Below are positions 1 through 6,067 of a stretch of DNA of 7,065 nt, piece after piece (the first letter of the stretch is position 1; each line of letters begins with the position of its first letter). The position numbers and the translations under genes were made by a program. The notes below the pieces were generated by a model, which was given only the letters and a program-made list of their open reading frames with translations, searched no databases and was not told the origin of the DNA. The stretch comes from Candidatus Thorarchaeota archaeon. GTDB taxonomy: Archaea > Asgardarchaeota > Thorarchaeia > Thorarchaeales > Thorarchaeaceae. The stretch spans positions 1-7,065 of the forward strand of contig JAEOSL010000148.1 in the NCBI GenBank assembly GCA_016840385.1. Reading direction: 5' to 3'.

Positions 1-1
1 T

Positions 2-481
2 CCAGCACTCATCATTGTTCCAATTTATCTTCGCTCAATCGAATACTCGGTAATCACTGAAGAAGGCTCAATATCCGCGGAGATATATGTAAAGAAGGGC
101 ATCATCACCATCACCAGGAAACACGTACCTTTTCGTACAATAACCAATATCTCAAGCCGAGCAGGTATTTTCGACAGGCTATTTGGCATCGGAGCTATAG
201 AAATCGAAACTGCGGGATATTCTGGAACTACCCAATCTGCAGAAGAGAAGCTCGAGGGAATCACCTTCTATGAAGAGCTTAGAGATTTCATTCTTCGAGA
301 GTTGAGGAAATTCAAAGATCCCTATGTAACCGGGACTGAAATCGTACGGCCACGCGAAGATTCACCAACTGGAGTTCACTATGATGAAGATCCCGTACCA
401 AGATCAGACGATACCCTTGAAGATGAGATACTGCTAGTCCTTCGTGAGATTCGTGACTTATTGAGAAGAGAGAAAAAGTGA
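2..481 (+). CDS. PH-domain (bPH2/YdbS-like) membrane protein, 3' part only
   Basis: The gene enters from the left edge, and 159 codons plus a TGA stop are visible. The visible part opens with the end of a hydrophobic segment (ALIIVPIYL). A bacterial-type pleckstrin-homology fold of the YdbS/DUF304 kind follows, with the strand pattern IEYSVITEEG, VKKGIITITRKHVPFRTITNI, GIFDRLFGIGAIEIETAG. An acidic, proline-containing linker (about visible residues 112-135) leads to a charged C-terminal helix ending in RREKK. The next gene encodes an obvious paralog: the VPFRTIT, RxGIFDR and GIG..IETAG motifs are shared in the same order. By that comparison, the missing N-terminus probably holds two transmembrane helices. 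In this family the PH-like domain usually faces the cytoplasm, but its ligand and role are unknown. The family assignment is firm; function is not. The stop lies 13 bp before the next start, which implies one transcript. Confidence 0.85.
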   Translation, partial: PALIIVPIYLRSIEYSVITEEGSISAEIYVKKGIITITRKHVPFRTITNISSRAGIFDRLFGIGAIEIETAGYSGTTQSAEEKLEGITFYEELRDFILRELRKFKDPYVTGTEIVRPREDSPTGVHYDEDPVPRSDDTLEDEILLVLREIRDLLRREKK

Positions 482-494
482 GGGAAGATACCAC

Positions 495-1271
495 ATGGTA
501 CAAGATGATGAGCGCGTGATACGTCCGCCCTTTGAACAAATCACCAGTGGTAGAGTATTTCAGCCAACTAACGCATTTATTGGGAAAAAGATGCTCAAGA
601 TAGGAATCGGTTTGCTTATTATCTGGGGAGTGATTTTCCTTCTATTTCTTGGTTTCTCAAATCCAGTAATTGGAGAGATTTTGTTAGCAGTTTGGCAACC
701 CATAAATCTCATAGCTGATCTAGGATGGGAATTGATCAACCTAATCTACCTAGTATCAGTGGTCGTAGTACTGGTCGTTGGAACAGTTGCTGTTACAATT
801 TACGTGAAACAAATTGAGTACTCTGTACTGGGATGGACAGGCGACTCGATGCCTGAGATATACACAAAACGTGGCATCATCACTATAACCAAGCGACACG
901 TTCCTTTTCGCACAATAACCCATGTTCAAACACGCAGGGGAATTTTTGATAGAATAATGGGTATAGGAACGGTTCTAATTGAAACAGCAGGAGGAAAAGT
1001 AGGTTCTCCAGCTGCAGGGCTTCTCCCGCTTATACTTCAAAAAGCAGGAGAGAACAAGAGCGAAGAACGTTTAGAGGGTATACGATTTCATCAAGAACTT
1101 CGAGACTATATACTTCGTGAAATGAGAGTATTAGGAGCTACTCCATCTGGTCATGAACAAGAAGAACATCTGAAAGGTAGGAAACGAATCTTCACAAAGC
1201 AAACACTTGAGGCTTTCAAAGAGGTAAGAGATGCTCTCAAAGAATCTCAAGACACCACAGGAAGTGAATGA
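495..1271 (+). CDS. PH-domain (bPH2/YdbS-like) two-helix membrane protein
   Basis: The protein has 258 residues. Residues 1-30 are soluble. Two strongly hydrophobic stretches at about 34-54 (IGIGLLIIWGVIFLL) and 82-104 (LIYLVSVVVVLVVGTVAV) are likely membrane helices, separated by a moderately hydrophobic link. The bPH2-type domain runs from about 106 to 210 with GIITITKRHVPFRTITHV, RRGIFDRIMGIG and VLIETAGG. It aligns closely with the preceding gene but carries an extra segment of roughly 15-20 residues after ETAGG (about 168-186, partly hydrophobic AAGLLPLIL), where the neighbour has only a short loop. A charged, helical C-terminal tail (residues 218-258) follows. The ATG at 495 is supported by a GAGGG-type binding site overlapping the upstream stop, so translation is probably coupled. 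This looks like a tandem duplication product. A role in membrane or cell-envelope organisation is only inference from the family. Confidence 0.9.
   Translation: MVQDDERVIRPPFEQITSGRVFQPTNAFIGKKMLKIGIGLLIIWGVIFLLFLGFSNPVIGEILLAVWQPINLIADLGWELINLIYLVSVVVVLVVGTVAVTIYVKQIEYSVLGWTGDSMPEIYTKRGIITITKRHVPFRTITHVQTRRGIFDRIMGIGTVLIETAGGKVGSPAAGLLPLILQKAGENKSEERLEGIRFHQELRDYILREMRVLGATPSGHEQEEHLKGRKRIFTKQTLEAFKEVRDALKESQDTTGSE
1259..1267 (+). promoter_or_regulatory. Ribosome binding site for the 33-aa microprotein
   Basis: AGGAAGTGA lies inside the last codons of the PH-domain gene and matches the archaeal Shine-Dalgarno consensus AGGAGGTGA at 8 of 9 bases. The AGGA core is 5 nt from the ATG at 1268. 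A second in-frame ATG at 1280 is 12 nt from the end of this site and is the alternative start. The match supports real translation of the short downstream frame. Confidence 0.5.
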
Positions 1272-1369
1272 TACTGGAAATGCGAACGATATTTTCAGTT
1301 GTGATTGGAATTGTATCGTTTATCATTGCTTTAGCATTATACCTGACTGCGTTTATAGGGACAACCTGA
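1268..1369 (+). CDS. Single-helix membrane microprotein, 33 aa
   Basis: The short frame ATG ATA CTG GAA ATG CGA ... ACC TGA encodes MILEMRTIFSVVIGIVSF followed by IIALALYLTAFIGTT. Residues 7-30 form one continuous hydrophobic helix, long enough to cross a membrane, with an arginine at position 6 just before it. Its start overlaps the stop of the PH-domain gene as ATGA, the classic arrangement for coupled translation, and an almost consensus ribosome binding site precedes it. It ends 3 bp before the converging TIM-barrel gene. I recognise no family. Its position suggests a partner or assembly factor for the two-helix PH-domain membrane proteins, but that is inference. It could alternatively start at the second methionine (1280, 29 aa). 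A chance frame is possible, though a hydrophobic 24-residue core with such start signals is unlikely by accident. Confidence 0.55.
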   Translation: MILEMRTIFSVVIGIVSFIIALALYLTAFIGTT

Positions 1370-1372
1370 ACT

Positions 1373-2218
1373 CTAGAGCTCTAGGTCAAAGATATTCATC
1401 ATCTTTCCAATATTCACAAGACTTCTCTGAGCCTCTTCTCGGGGTCTTACTTCGAAGACGTATTGTGGCTTTGTAGGTAATTCACTCAAAAATCTAAGAG
1501 TTGGTTCGAAATCAATCAAACCATTTCCTACTACTTGATGACTTCCAATCTGTGGAATTAAATCATGAATGTGGACAACCTCTATAGAGCTCTTAAATCG
1601 CTGAAAAAGAGTCCAATCCTCTTCTCTAATTTTCAAATCCATTCCATGTAATTTGGGAATATCAAGACAGAGTTTCAGTCCTTGAGGAATGAGATGTTCA
1701 ATGACATCACGTACATATTCTGTCCAATTCACATTCTCTATCACTAATCGAACATGAGGACGTGCATGTTCAAGAAGTTCTGAGAGGTTTTCTCGCAGGG
1801 TTGTTGCATATTCTTCCCAATACTTTTCTCTAAAACTCTCAGATGGATCAGTTCCAGCTTTCCTGTATTTAGGGGGTAAGCCGGGATGAATGACAACATT
1901 GGTAGGGCCAATACTAACTTCACGAGCGAGATTGATGACCTGTTTGTAGTATGATAGAATACCTGCTCGTACTGGAGGATAGGTTGACATCAGACTGACA
2001 TCGTCAGCGGGTGCATGGAATCCCCATTCAATAGAAGAGTTTCGTGATGTGTCGCGTAGTTGTGCTCGTTCTTCAGATGAAATCAGGTGAGGTGAAAATA
2101 TCGGCACTCCAATATCTGGGACTATTCCATTCCAATCGTTATGAGACGCATAAGTCAGAGAATCCATCAATGAAGCATCATATATCACATGATAGGCTCT
2201 ACGAGTAGGAAGTCGCAT
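1373..2218 (-). CDS. Xylose-isomerase-like TIM-barrel protein (AP endonuclease 2 / sugar isomerase superfamily)
   Basis: The protein has 281 residues. It shows the ordered metal-site signatures of the xylose isomerase-like/endonuclease IV TIM-barrel superfamily: GFHAP (H68), VVIHPG (H111), LVIENVN (E161), LCLDIPKLHG (D186, H191), VVHIHD (H216, H218), SHQVVGNGLIDF (H227) and FEVRP (E256). The H-x-H-D then H-x3-G-x-G-x-IDF pattern is typical of sugar-phosphate isomerase/epimerase relatives. By motif alignment, the endonuclease IV ligand D229 would be G225 here, so a true DNA-repair endonuclease is less likely than an isomerase, epimerase or related metal enzyme. The ATG start is preceded by AAGGAT (2224-2229) at 5 nt. 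It lies 47 bp downstream of dihydropyrimidinase on the same strand with no obvious promoter between, so cotranscription is likely. The substrate is unknown; a link to nucleoside or pyrimidine salvage sugars is speculation. Confidence 0.85.
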   Translation of the reverse strand: MRLPTRRAYHVIYDASLMDSLTYASHNDWNGIVPDIGVPIFSPHLISSEERAQLRDTSRNSSIEWGFHAPADDVSLMSTYPPVRAGILSYYKQVINLAREVSIGPTNVVIHPGLPPKYRKAGTDPSESFREKYWEEYATTLRENLSELLEHARPHVRLVIENVNWTEYVRDVIEHLIPQGLKLCLDIPKLHGMDLKIREEDWTLFQRFKSSIEVVHIHDLIPQIGSHQVVGNGLIDFEPTLRFLSELPTKPQYVFEVRPREEAQRSLVNIGKMMNIFDLEL

Positions 2219-2265
2219 AGAACATCCTTGTAATTGAGACTTATGAGGTTGACTGGAAACCGCTC

Positions 2266-3657
2266 TCAGAGTTTTCCATATGGAGCTCGTTTGAGAAATG
2301 CTCCATGACCGACTTCTCCCACGAACTTTCCATCTTCTGCTACTACTTTACCTTTTGAGATTGTTACCGCAGGGTAACCGATAAGATTCCACCCTTCAAA
2401 GGGACTCCAATCACAATTTGTTTGCAGGTTTTCAGCTTTTAGTGTGACTTTCTTGTCGGGGTCAAAAACTACTAGATCAGCATCACTACCTATTGCGATT
2501 GATCCCTTCTTCGGATACATACCAAAGAGTTTGGCTGGATTCGTGCTAACTAGGGAAACTAGCTGATTTACTGAAAATCCTCGTTTTCCAACACCCTCAG
2601 TATACATCAATGGAACCATAGTTTCAACACCTGGCATCCCAAAGGGTATCTTTCTGAAGTCGCCATTCCATGCAGCTTTCTGTTTTGTATCAAAAGTGCA
2701 GGTATCAGTTGCAATGATTTGCACATCTCCATCTGCTAATCCTTTCCACAATCGTTCACTATCATGTGGTTTCTTGATCTGAGGACATGTGGCATAGAGA
2801 TGTCCATTTTTATCCTTGAAGATTTCATCATCCAAGAGCAAGTATTGAGGACAGGTTTCAGCGTAGACATTCACACCATGTTCTCTTGCAGCAGCTACAG
2901 CATCTGTACCCTCCCCTGTTGACATATGAACAATGTACAGCTGACCACCTGTAACCTCTGCCCATTTGATCGCCCTGATGATTGCCTCCGATTCAGTATA
3001 GCTGGGTCTCGAGAGTGTGTGACCATATGCGCCCCACTTTTCCTTCTCCTTTGCATATCTTTCAATTAGCAGGTCCAAGACATCTACACTTTCTGCATGT
3101 ACTCCAATATGACCACCAAGCTTAGCAGTTTCCTCCAAAGCGCTGAAGAGCATTCCATCGTCAGCCATCCAACCTTCATTTTTGTAAATCATGAACATTT
3201 TGAAGGTCGGAATTCCATAATCTATGACCTTCTTGATCTCAGCCCGGGTCGTTTCATTCCAGTCTGTAATTGCTGCATGTAACCCATAATCAACACAGAC
3301 CTTCGAATCCGCCTCAGCTCTTCGAGCTTCAACTGCCTCCATTATCGATTTACCTTTTGTCTGGATTGCAAAATCAAGAACTGTAGTGACTCCACCACAA
3401 GCTGCAGCCTTTGTTCCATTTTCAAAGTCATCTTTAGAAATAGTCCCTGAGAATGGAAGTTGGAGATGAACATGAACATCGATACCGCCAGGAAACACAT
3501 ACTTCCCTTTTGCATCAATTACCTGCGATTCTTGTCCAGCGTTAAGATTAGCTCCAATAGTTTCGATTTTTCCATCTTTGACACCAATATCTGCTACATA
3601 GGTATCGGATGCAGTTACAACATTGCCATTCTTGATTATGATATCTAGTTCGGTCAT
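2266..3657 (-). CDS. hydA: Dihydropyrimidinase (D-hydantoinase family)
   Basis: This 463-residue cyclic amidohydrolase has the usual length. It is expected to open 5,6-dihydrouracil or dihydrothymine to N-carbamoyl-beta-alanine or its methyl analogue, step two of reductive pyrimidine catabolism, in the cytoplasm. The binuclear zinc site is complete: GGIDVHVHL (H62, H64), the carboxylated lysine in TFKMFM (K153), GVHAES (H187), YIVHMS (H244) and the catalytic aspartate in IATDTCTF (D318). Y158 matches the substrate tyrosine of D-hydantoinases. Two substrate-loop motifs differ from the common form: YATCPQIKK in place of the usual SPPLR-type loop, and KIPFG in place of KIPNG. This may mark a subfamily or a shifted substrate range. 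The ATG follows a perfect AGGAGG at 7 nt. The gene diverges from beta-ureidopropionase and is followed by the TIM-barrel gene. Hydantoin hydrolysis is the main alternative activity. Confidence 0.93.
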   Translation of the reverse strand: MTELDIIIKNGNVVTASDTYVADIGVKDGKIETIGANLNAGQESQVIDAKGKYVFPGGIDVHVHLQLPFSGTISKDDFENGTKAAACGGVTTVLDFAIQTKGKSIMEAVEARRAEADSKVCVDYGLHAAITDWNETTRAEIKKVIDYGIPTFKMFMIYKNEGWMADDGMLFSALEETAKLGGHIGVHAESVDVLDLLIERYAKEKEKWGAYGHTLSRPSYTESEAIIRAIKWAEVTGGQLYIVHMSTGEGTDAVAAAREHGVNVYAETCPQYLLLDDEIFKDKNGHLYATCPQIKKPHDSERLWKGLADGDVQIIATDTCTFDTKQKAAWNGDFRKIPFGMPGVETMVPLMYTEGVGKRGFSVNQLVSLVSTNPAKLFGMYPKKGSIAIGSDADLVVFDPDKKVTLKAENLQTNCDWSPFEGWNLIGYPAVTISKGKVVAEDGKFVGEVGHGAFLKRAPYGKL

Positions 3658-3664
3658 AGAAGGG

Positions 3665-3670
3665 CCTCCT
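3665..3670 (-). promoter_or_regulatory. Ribosome binding site of dihydropyrimidinase
   Basis: AGGAGG on the minus strand is a perfect core Shine-Dalgarno match. It is 7 nt from the ATG ending at 3657, which fixes that start. Confidence 0.8.
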
Positions 3671-3751
3671 GAAACTCATACTCTTTTCACCATAAATCGC
3701 TTTGGGAAATGCTAATTAGATGTGAAAACGTGTGTTCATTCCCAACCGTTC

Positions 3752-3757
3752 AGGAGA
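3752..3757 (+). promoter_or_regulatory. Ribosome binding site that decides the beta-ureidopropionase start
   Basis: AGGAGA lies 7 nt before the ATG at 3765. An in-frame GTG at 3732 would add 11 residues, but it has no binding site and the extra residues lie outside the conserved nitrilase fold. The ATG is therefore preferred. Confidence 0.75.
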
Positions 3758-3764
3758 CAGAACA

Positions 3765-4631
3765 ATGAGAAATGTACGTGTAGGTCTTGTCCAAGCCAAA
3801 TGGGAATATGATGTTTCAAGTGATGATGCCATTGAAGAAGGCATCGAGAAGATGATTCAGAAACATGAGGGATTTGCTGCCAAAGCAAAGGAACAGAACG
3901 TACAGGTCTTATGCTTCCAAGAATTATTCTTTGGACCGTACTTCTGTGCGGAACAAGATAGAAAGTGGTACAAATATACAGAACCAGTTCCCGGTCCCCT
4001 CACTGAACGAATGCAGAAACTTGCAAAGAAGAACAATCTAGTGCTTATTGTTCCAATGTATGAAGAGGATGGAACTGGCATCTATTACAATACAGCTGCA
4101 GTTATCGAGTCAGATGGGACATATCTTGGAAAGTTCAGAAAAATACACATCCCCCACTTGGACCCGGGATTCTGGGAGAAGTTTTACTTTCGACCAGGTA
4201 ATCTAGGATATCCAGTGTTTGAAACCTCAGTTGGTAAAATTGGTGTGTACATTTGCTATGACCGTCACTTTCCTGAAGGTGCACGAGCTCTTGGTTTGAA
4301 TGGTGCTGAAATCGTGTTCAACCCATCAGCCACTGTTGCAGGTCTTTCAGAACACTTGTGGTCTATTGAACAACCAGCTCACGCTGTAGCCAATGGCTAT
4401 TTCATGGCAGCCATCAACAGAGTGGGTGAAGAGCCTTGGAAGACTGGTCATTTCTATGGAAGCTCATACGTTGTAGATCCACGAGGACAGATGCTTGTCA
4501 AAGGTTCTCGGGACCAGGAAGAACTTGTAGTTGCAGATGTTGACCTAGATATGATTCGTGAGGTACGGAACGTCTGGCAGTTCTATAGAGACCGCCGTCC
4601 AGATAGCTATGGCGGCTTGACCGACATCTAG
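3765..4631 (+). CDS. Beta-ureidopropionase (nitrilase superfamily N-carbamoyl-beta-alanine amidohydrolase)
   Basis: With the ATG at 3765 the protein has 288 residues. It is a carbon-nitrogen hydrolase of the nitrilase superfamily with the full catalytic set: E53 in FQELFFGPYF, K126 in KFRKIHIPH, C164 in YICYDRHFPEG, plus the second conserved glutamate E138 in FWEKFYF. Segments NPSATVAGLSEHLWSIE, AAINRVG and GHFYGSSYV match the region characteristic of animal-type beta-ureidopropionase (UPB1) rather than generic nitrilases. The expected reaction is hydrolysis of N-carbamoyl-beta-alanine or N-carbamoyl-3-aminoisobutyrate to the beta-amino acid, CO2 and ammonia. It is divergent from dihydropyrimidinase, which makes its substrate. 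It converges on the aminotransferase, which would use its product, with 3 bp between the coding ends. N-carbamoylputrescine amidase or D-carbamoylase are related alternatives, made less likely by this context. It lacks the long N-terminal extension of the animal enzyme. Confidence 0.9.
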   Translation: MRNVRVGLVQAKWEYDVSSDDAIEEGIEKMIQKHEGFAAKAKEQNVQVLCFQELFFGPYFCAEQDRKWYKYTEPVPGPLTERMQKLAKKNNLVLIVPMYEEDGTGIYYNTAAVIESDGTYLGKFRKIHIPHLDPGFWEKFYFRPGNLGYPVFETSVGKIGVYICYDRHFPEGARALGLNGAEIVFNPSATVAGLSEHLWSIEQPAHAVANGYFMAAINRVGEEPWKTGHFYGSSYVVDPRGQMLVKGSRDQEELVVADVDLDMIREVRNVWQFYRDRRPDSYGGLTDI

Positions 4632-4634
4632 GAG

Positions 4635-5966
4635 TTATTTCTCAACCTTTGAGAAAGCCTCACCGAGGATAGAACATGCTTCATCAATCTGTGCACTAGT
4701 GAGTTCTAGAGGAGGTTGAAGTCTCGCAACATTGTTGTCTAGACCACCCTTACCAATGAGTAATCCCTTCTCTCGACAATATTCCATGACGTCCAGCATT
4801 TCTTGTATCGCAGGTTCCTTTGTGTTTCTATCCTTTACAAGTTCAATACCTAGCATCATACCTTGACCACGTACGTCTCCAATGATCTTGTGGTCTTCTT
4901 GAAGTGATTGAAGTTTCTTCTTCAGCTCATTTCCAAGTTTTGATGCTCTTTCCAGGTACTTACTTTCTTGGATGATATCAATTACGGCAACAGCAGCTGC
5001 GCACGATAGAGGATTACCTCCAAAGGTAGCAAAACCATCTGCAACGGTATAGTCTTCAGCTAAATCAGGTCGAGTAATGAAACCACCAATTGGAATGCCA
5101 CTTCCGAATCCTTTTGCTAGAGTGATGATATCAGGATTAACTCCAGTATGCTGAATTCCCCACCATTTGTCACCAGTGCGACCAAATCCAGTTTGGACTT
5201 CATCAGAGATGTACAGACCATCATACTCCTTCACGATTTCATGTACTATCTTGAAGTACTCTGCTGGGGGCTGGACAATACCTCCAACACCTTGAATTGG
5301 TTCAGCAATGAAGGCAGCAATGGCGTTGTTGGTCTGGGTTCGAATTACTTCTCGAACATATCGGGCACATTCCATGTCACAACCAGGATGCTCCTTGCCG
5401 AATGGACATCTATAGCAGTACCCGTACGGGGTAAATCTGACTCCAGATGGATGTGCTTCAGGAACAGTTCTCCATCCAGCACTAGAAAGCTCTCTTGCTA
5501 GAGTTGTTCTTCCATGATATGCTCGTTGTGTTGCTACAATGTAGGGATTTTTCGTAAATTTTCTAGCCATGAAAAGGGCTGCTTCATTTGCTTCGGACCC
5601 ACTATTTACGATGAATGAACGTGTCAGACCTTTTGGTGCAATACCAGCCAGTCGCTTTACAAGAACCGCATATGGGATTGTTGCATAGAGAGAACTTGTG
5701 TATACCAGTCGCTCAGCTTGCCACTTGATTGTAGAAACAAACTTTGGATGATTATAGCCTGTAATCGTTGTGCAAATACCTGCGAATAAGTCGATGTATT
5801 TCTTTCCTGAACTGTCCTCAAGAACAGCACCTTCACCATTAACAAAGAGTACGGGGTCTTGATAGTAATGCCCCACAGCGGGAGCAAGGAACTTCTTTTC
5901 AAGTTCCAATATCTCTTCTCTCGAGTATTCTTTTCTCAAATCTTCAGGGACCAGATTGTCTGTCAT
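4635..5966 (-). CDS. Class III PLP aminotransferase, AGXT2-like (beta-alanine / 3-aminoisobutyrate transaminase)
   Basis: The protein has 443 residues, normal for fold-type I class III (omega) aminotransferases. Landmarks are FAGICTTITGYNHP (62-74), the phosphate-binding NSGSEANE (121-128), AYHGRTT (149-155), AEPIQGVGG (221-229), SDEVQTGFGRTG with D255, the Schiff-base lysine K285 in TLAKGFGSGIPIGGF, and FATFGGNPLSCAAA (312-325). A cysteine group CYRCPFGKEHPGCDMEC (C184, C187, C196, C200) sits where related archaeal and bacterial 4-aminobutyrate-type enzymes carry a similar set; it could bind metal. FGRTG..WWG, PDIITLAKG and FGGNP resemble human AGXT2, which accepts beta-alanine and 3-aminoisobutyrate. 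With dihydropyrimidinase and beta-ureidopropionase adjacent, conversion of beta-alanine to malonate semialdehyde is the likely role. 4-Aminobutyrate or ornithine transamination remains possible. GGTGAT before the ATG supports the start. Confidence 0.88.
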   Translation of the reverse strand: MTDNLVPEDLRKEYSREEILELEKKFLAPAVGHYYQDPVLFVNGEGAVLEDSSGKKYIDLFAGICTTITGYNHPKFVSTIKWQAERLVYTSSLYATIPYAVLVKRLAGIAPKGLTRSFIVNSGSEANEAALFMARKFTKNPYIVATQRAYHGRTTLARELSSAGWRTVPEAHPSGVRFTPYGYCYRCPFGKEHPGCDMECARYVREVIRTQTNNAIAAFIAEPIQGVGGIVQPPAEYFKIVHEIVKEYDGLYISDEVQTGFGRTGDKWWGIQHTGVNPDIITLAKGFGSGIPIGGFITRPDLAEDYTVADGFATFGGNPLSCAAAVAVIDIIQESKYLERASKLGNELKKKLQSLQEDHKIIGDVRGQGMMLGIELVKDRNTKEPAIQEMLDVMEYCREKGLLIGKGGLDNNVARLQPPLELTSAQIDEACSILGEAFSKVEK

Positions 5967-6067
5967 AGCATCACCCTATACATGAAGCATCCACTACCAT
6001 GGTTTCATTCCCCTAAAGACTTAATGGACGAAGAGATAATACCGTAAAGCTGGAGAATCGATAATAC
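5967..6067. promoter_or_regulatory. Divergent promoter region, aminotransferase / preA
   Basis: This 101-bp gap separates two divergent genes of the same pathway and must hold both promoters. Weak A/T-rich candidates sit near 6013-6025 (CTAAAGACTTAATGG). They are at a plausible distance for short leaders in either direction, but no strong TATA box is visible. GGAGA at 6052-6056 is the probable preA ribosome binding site, with an 11-nt spacing that is rather long. The nonamer TTCATTCCC occurs here (6004-6012) and also in the other divergent gap (3735-3743). This may be coincidence or a shared site. Confidence 0.35.
5970..5975 (-). promoter_or_regulatory. Ribosome binding site of the aminotransferase
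   Basis: GGTGAT on the minus strand lies 3 nt before the ATG and matches the 3' half of the archaeal AGGAGGTGAT consensus. The short gap is normal for this half of the site and supports the ATG at 5966. Confidence 0.65.

Larger units (their letters stand above)
3658..3764. promoter_or_regulatory. Divergent promoter region, dihydropyrimidinase / beta-ureidopropionase
   Basis: This 107-bp gap must hold the promoters of both flanking genes. An A/T-rich perfect palindrome, CTAATTAG (3712-3719), lies 45 bp from the plus-strand ATG and 54 bp from the minus-strand ATG. If it served as a TATA-like element in both directions, with the usual archaeal offset of about 26 bp, the leaders would be roughly 20-35 nt and would include both ribosome binding sites. 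GATTTATGG on the minus strand (3691-3699) is an alternative TATA candidate. Inverted heptamers TTTTCAC (3684-3690) and GTGAAAA (3722-3728) flank the core and could be regulator half-sites. All element assignments are inference; only the spacing and symmetry are seen. Confidence 0.4.

Noticed and set aside
1373..1384. Perfect 12-bp palindrome CTAGAGCTCTAG at the convergent gene ends, considered as a terminator or protein site
   Set aside because: It has no loop for a hairpin, no following T tract, and consists of the last codons (LEL and stop) of the TIM-barrel gene. Chance is a sufficient explanation.
1231..1476. 81-codon plus-strand frame running across the convergent junction
   Set aside because: It is out of frame with both the PH gene and the microprotein, has no binding site, is compositionally unlike a protein, and overlaps the TIM-barrel gene on the other strand.
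1373..2218. Annotation as endonuclease IV (nfo) DNA-repair enzyme
   Set aside because: The ligand inferred as D229 is glycine, the surrounding motifs fit sugar isomerase relatives better, and the neighbours do not suggest DNA repair.
2219..2265. Possible separate promoter or terminator between dihydropyrimidinase and the TIM-barrel gene
   Set aside because: There are only 47 bp, with no T tract or stem-loop and no convincing TATA element. A shared transcript is simpler.
3732..3764. GTG start giving an 11-residue N-terminal extension to beta-ureidopropionase
   Set aside because: There is no ribosome binding site for the GTG, while a good AGGAGA precedes the ATG at 3765 and the conserved fold begins there.
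5148..5501. 117-codon plus-strand frame inside the aminotransferase gene
   Set aside because: It is antisense to a clearly conserved enzyme with all motifs intact. The translation shows no family features.
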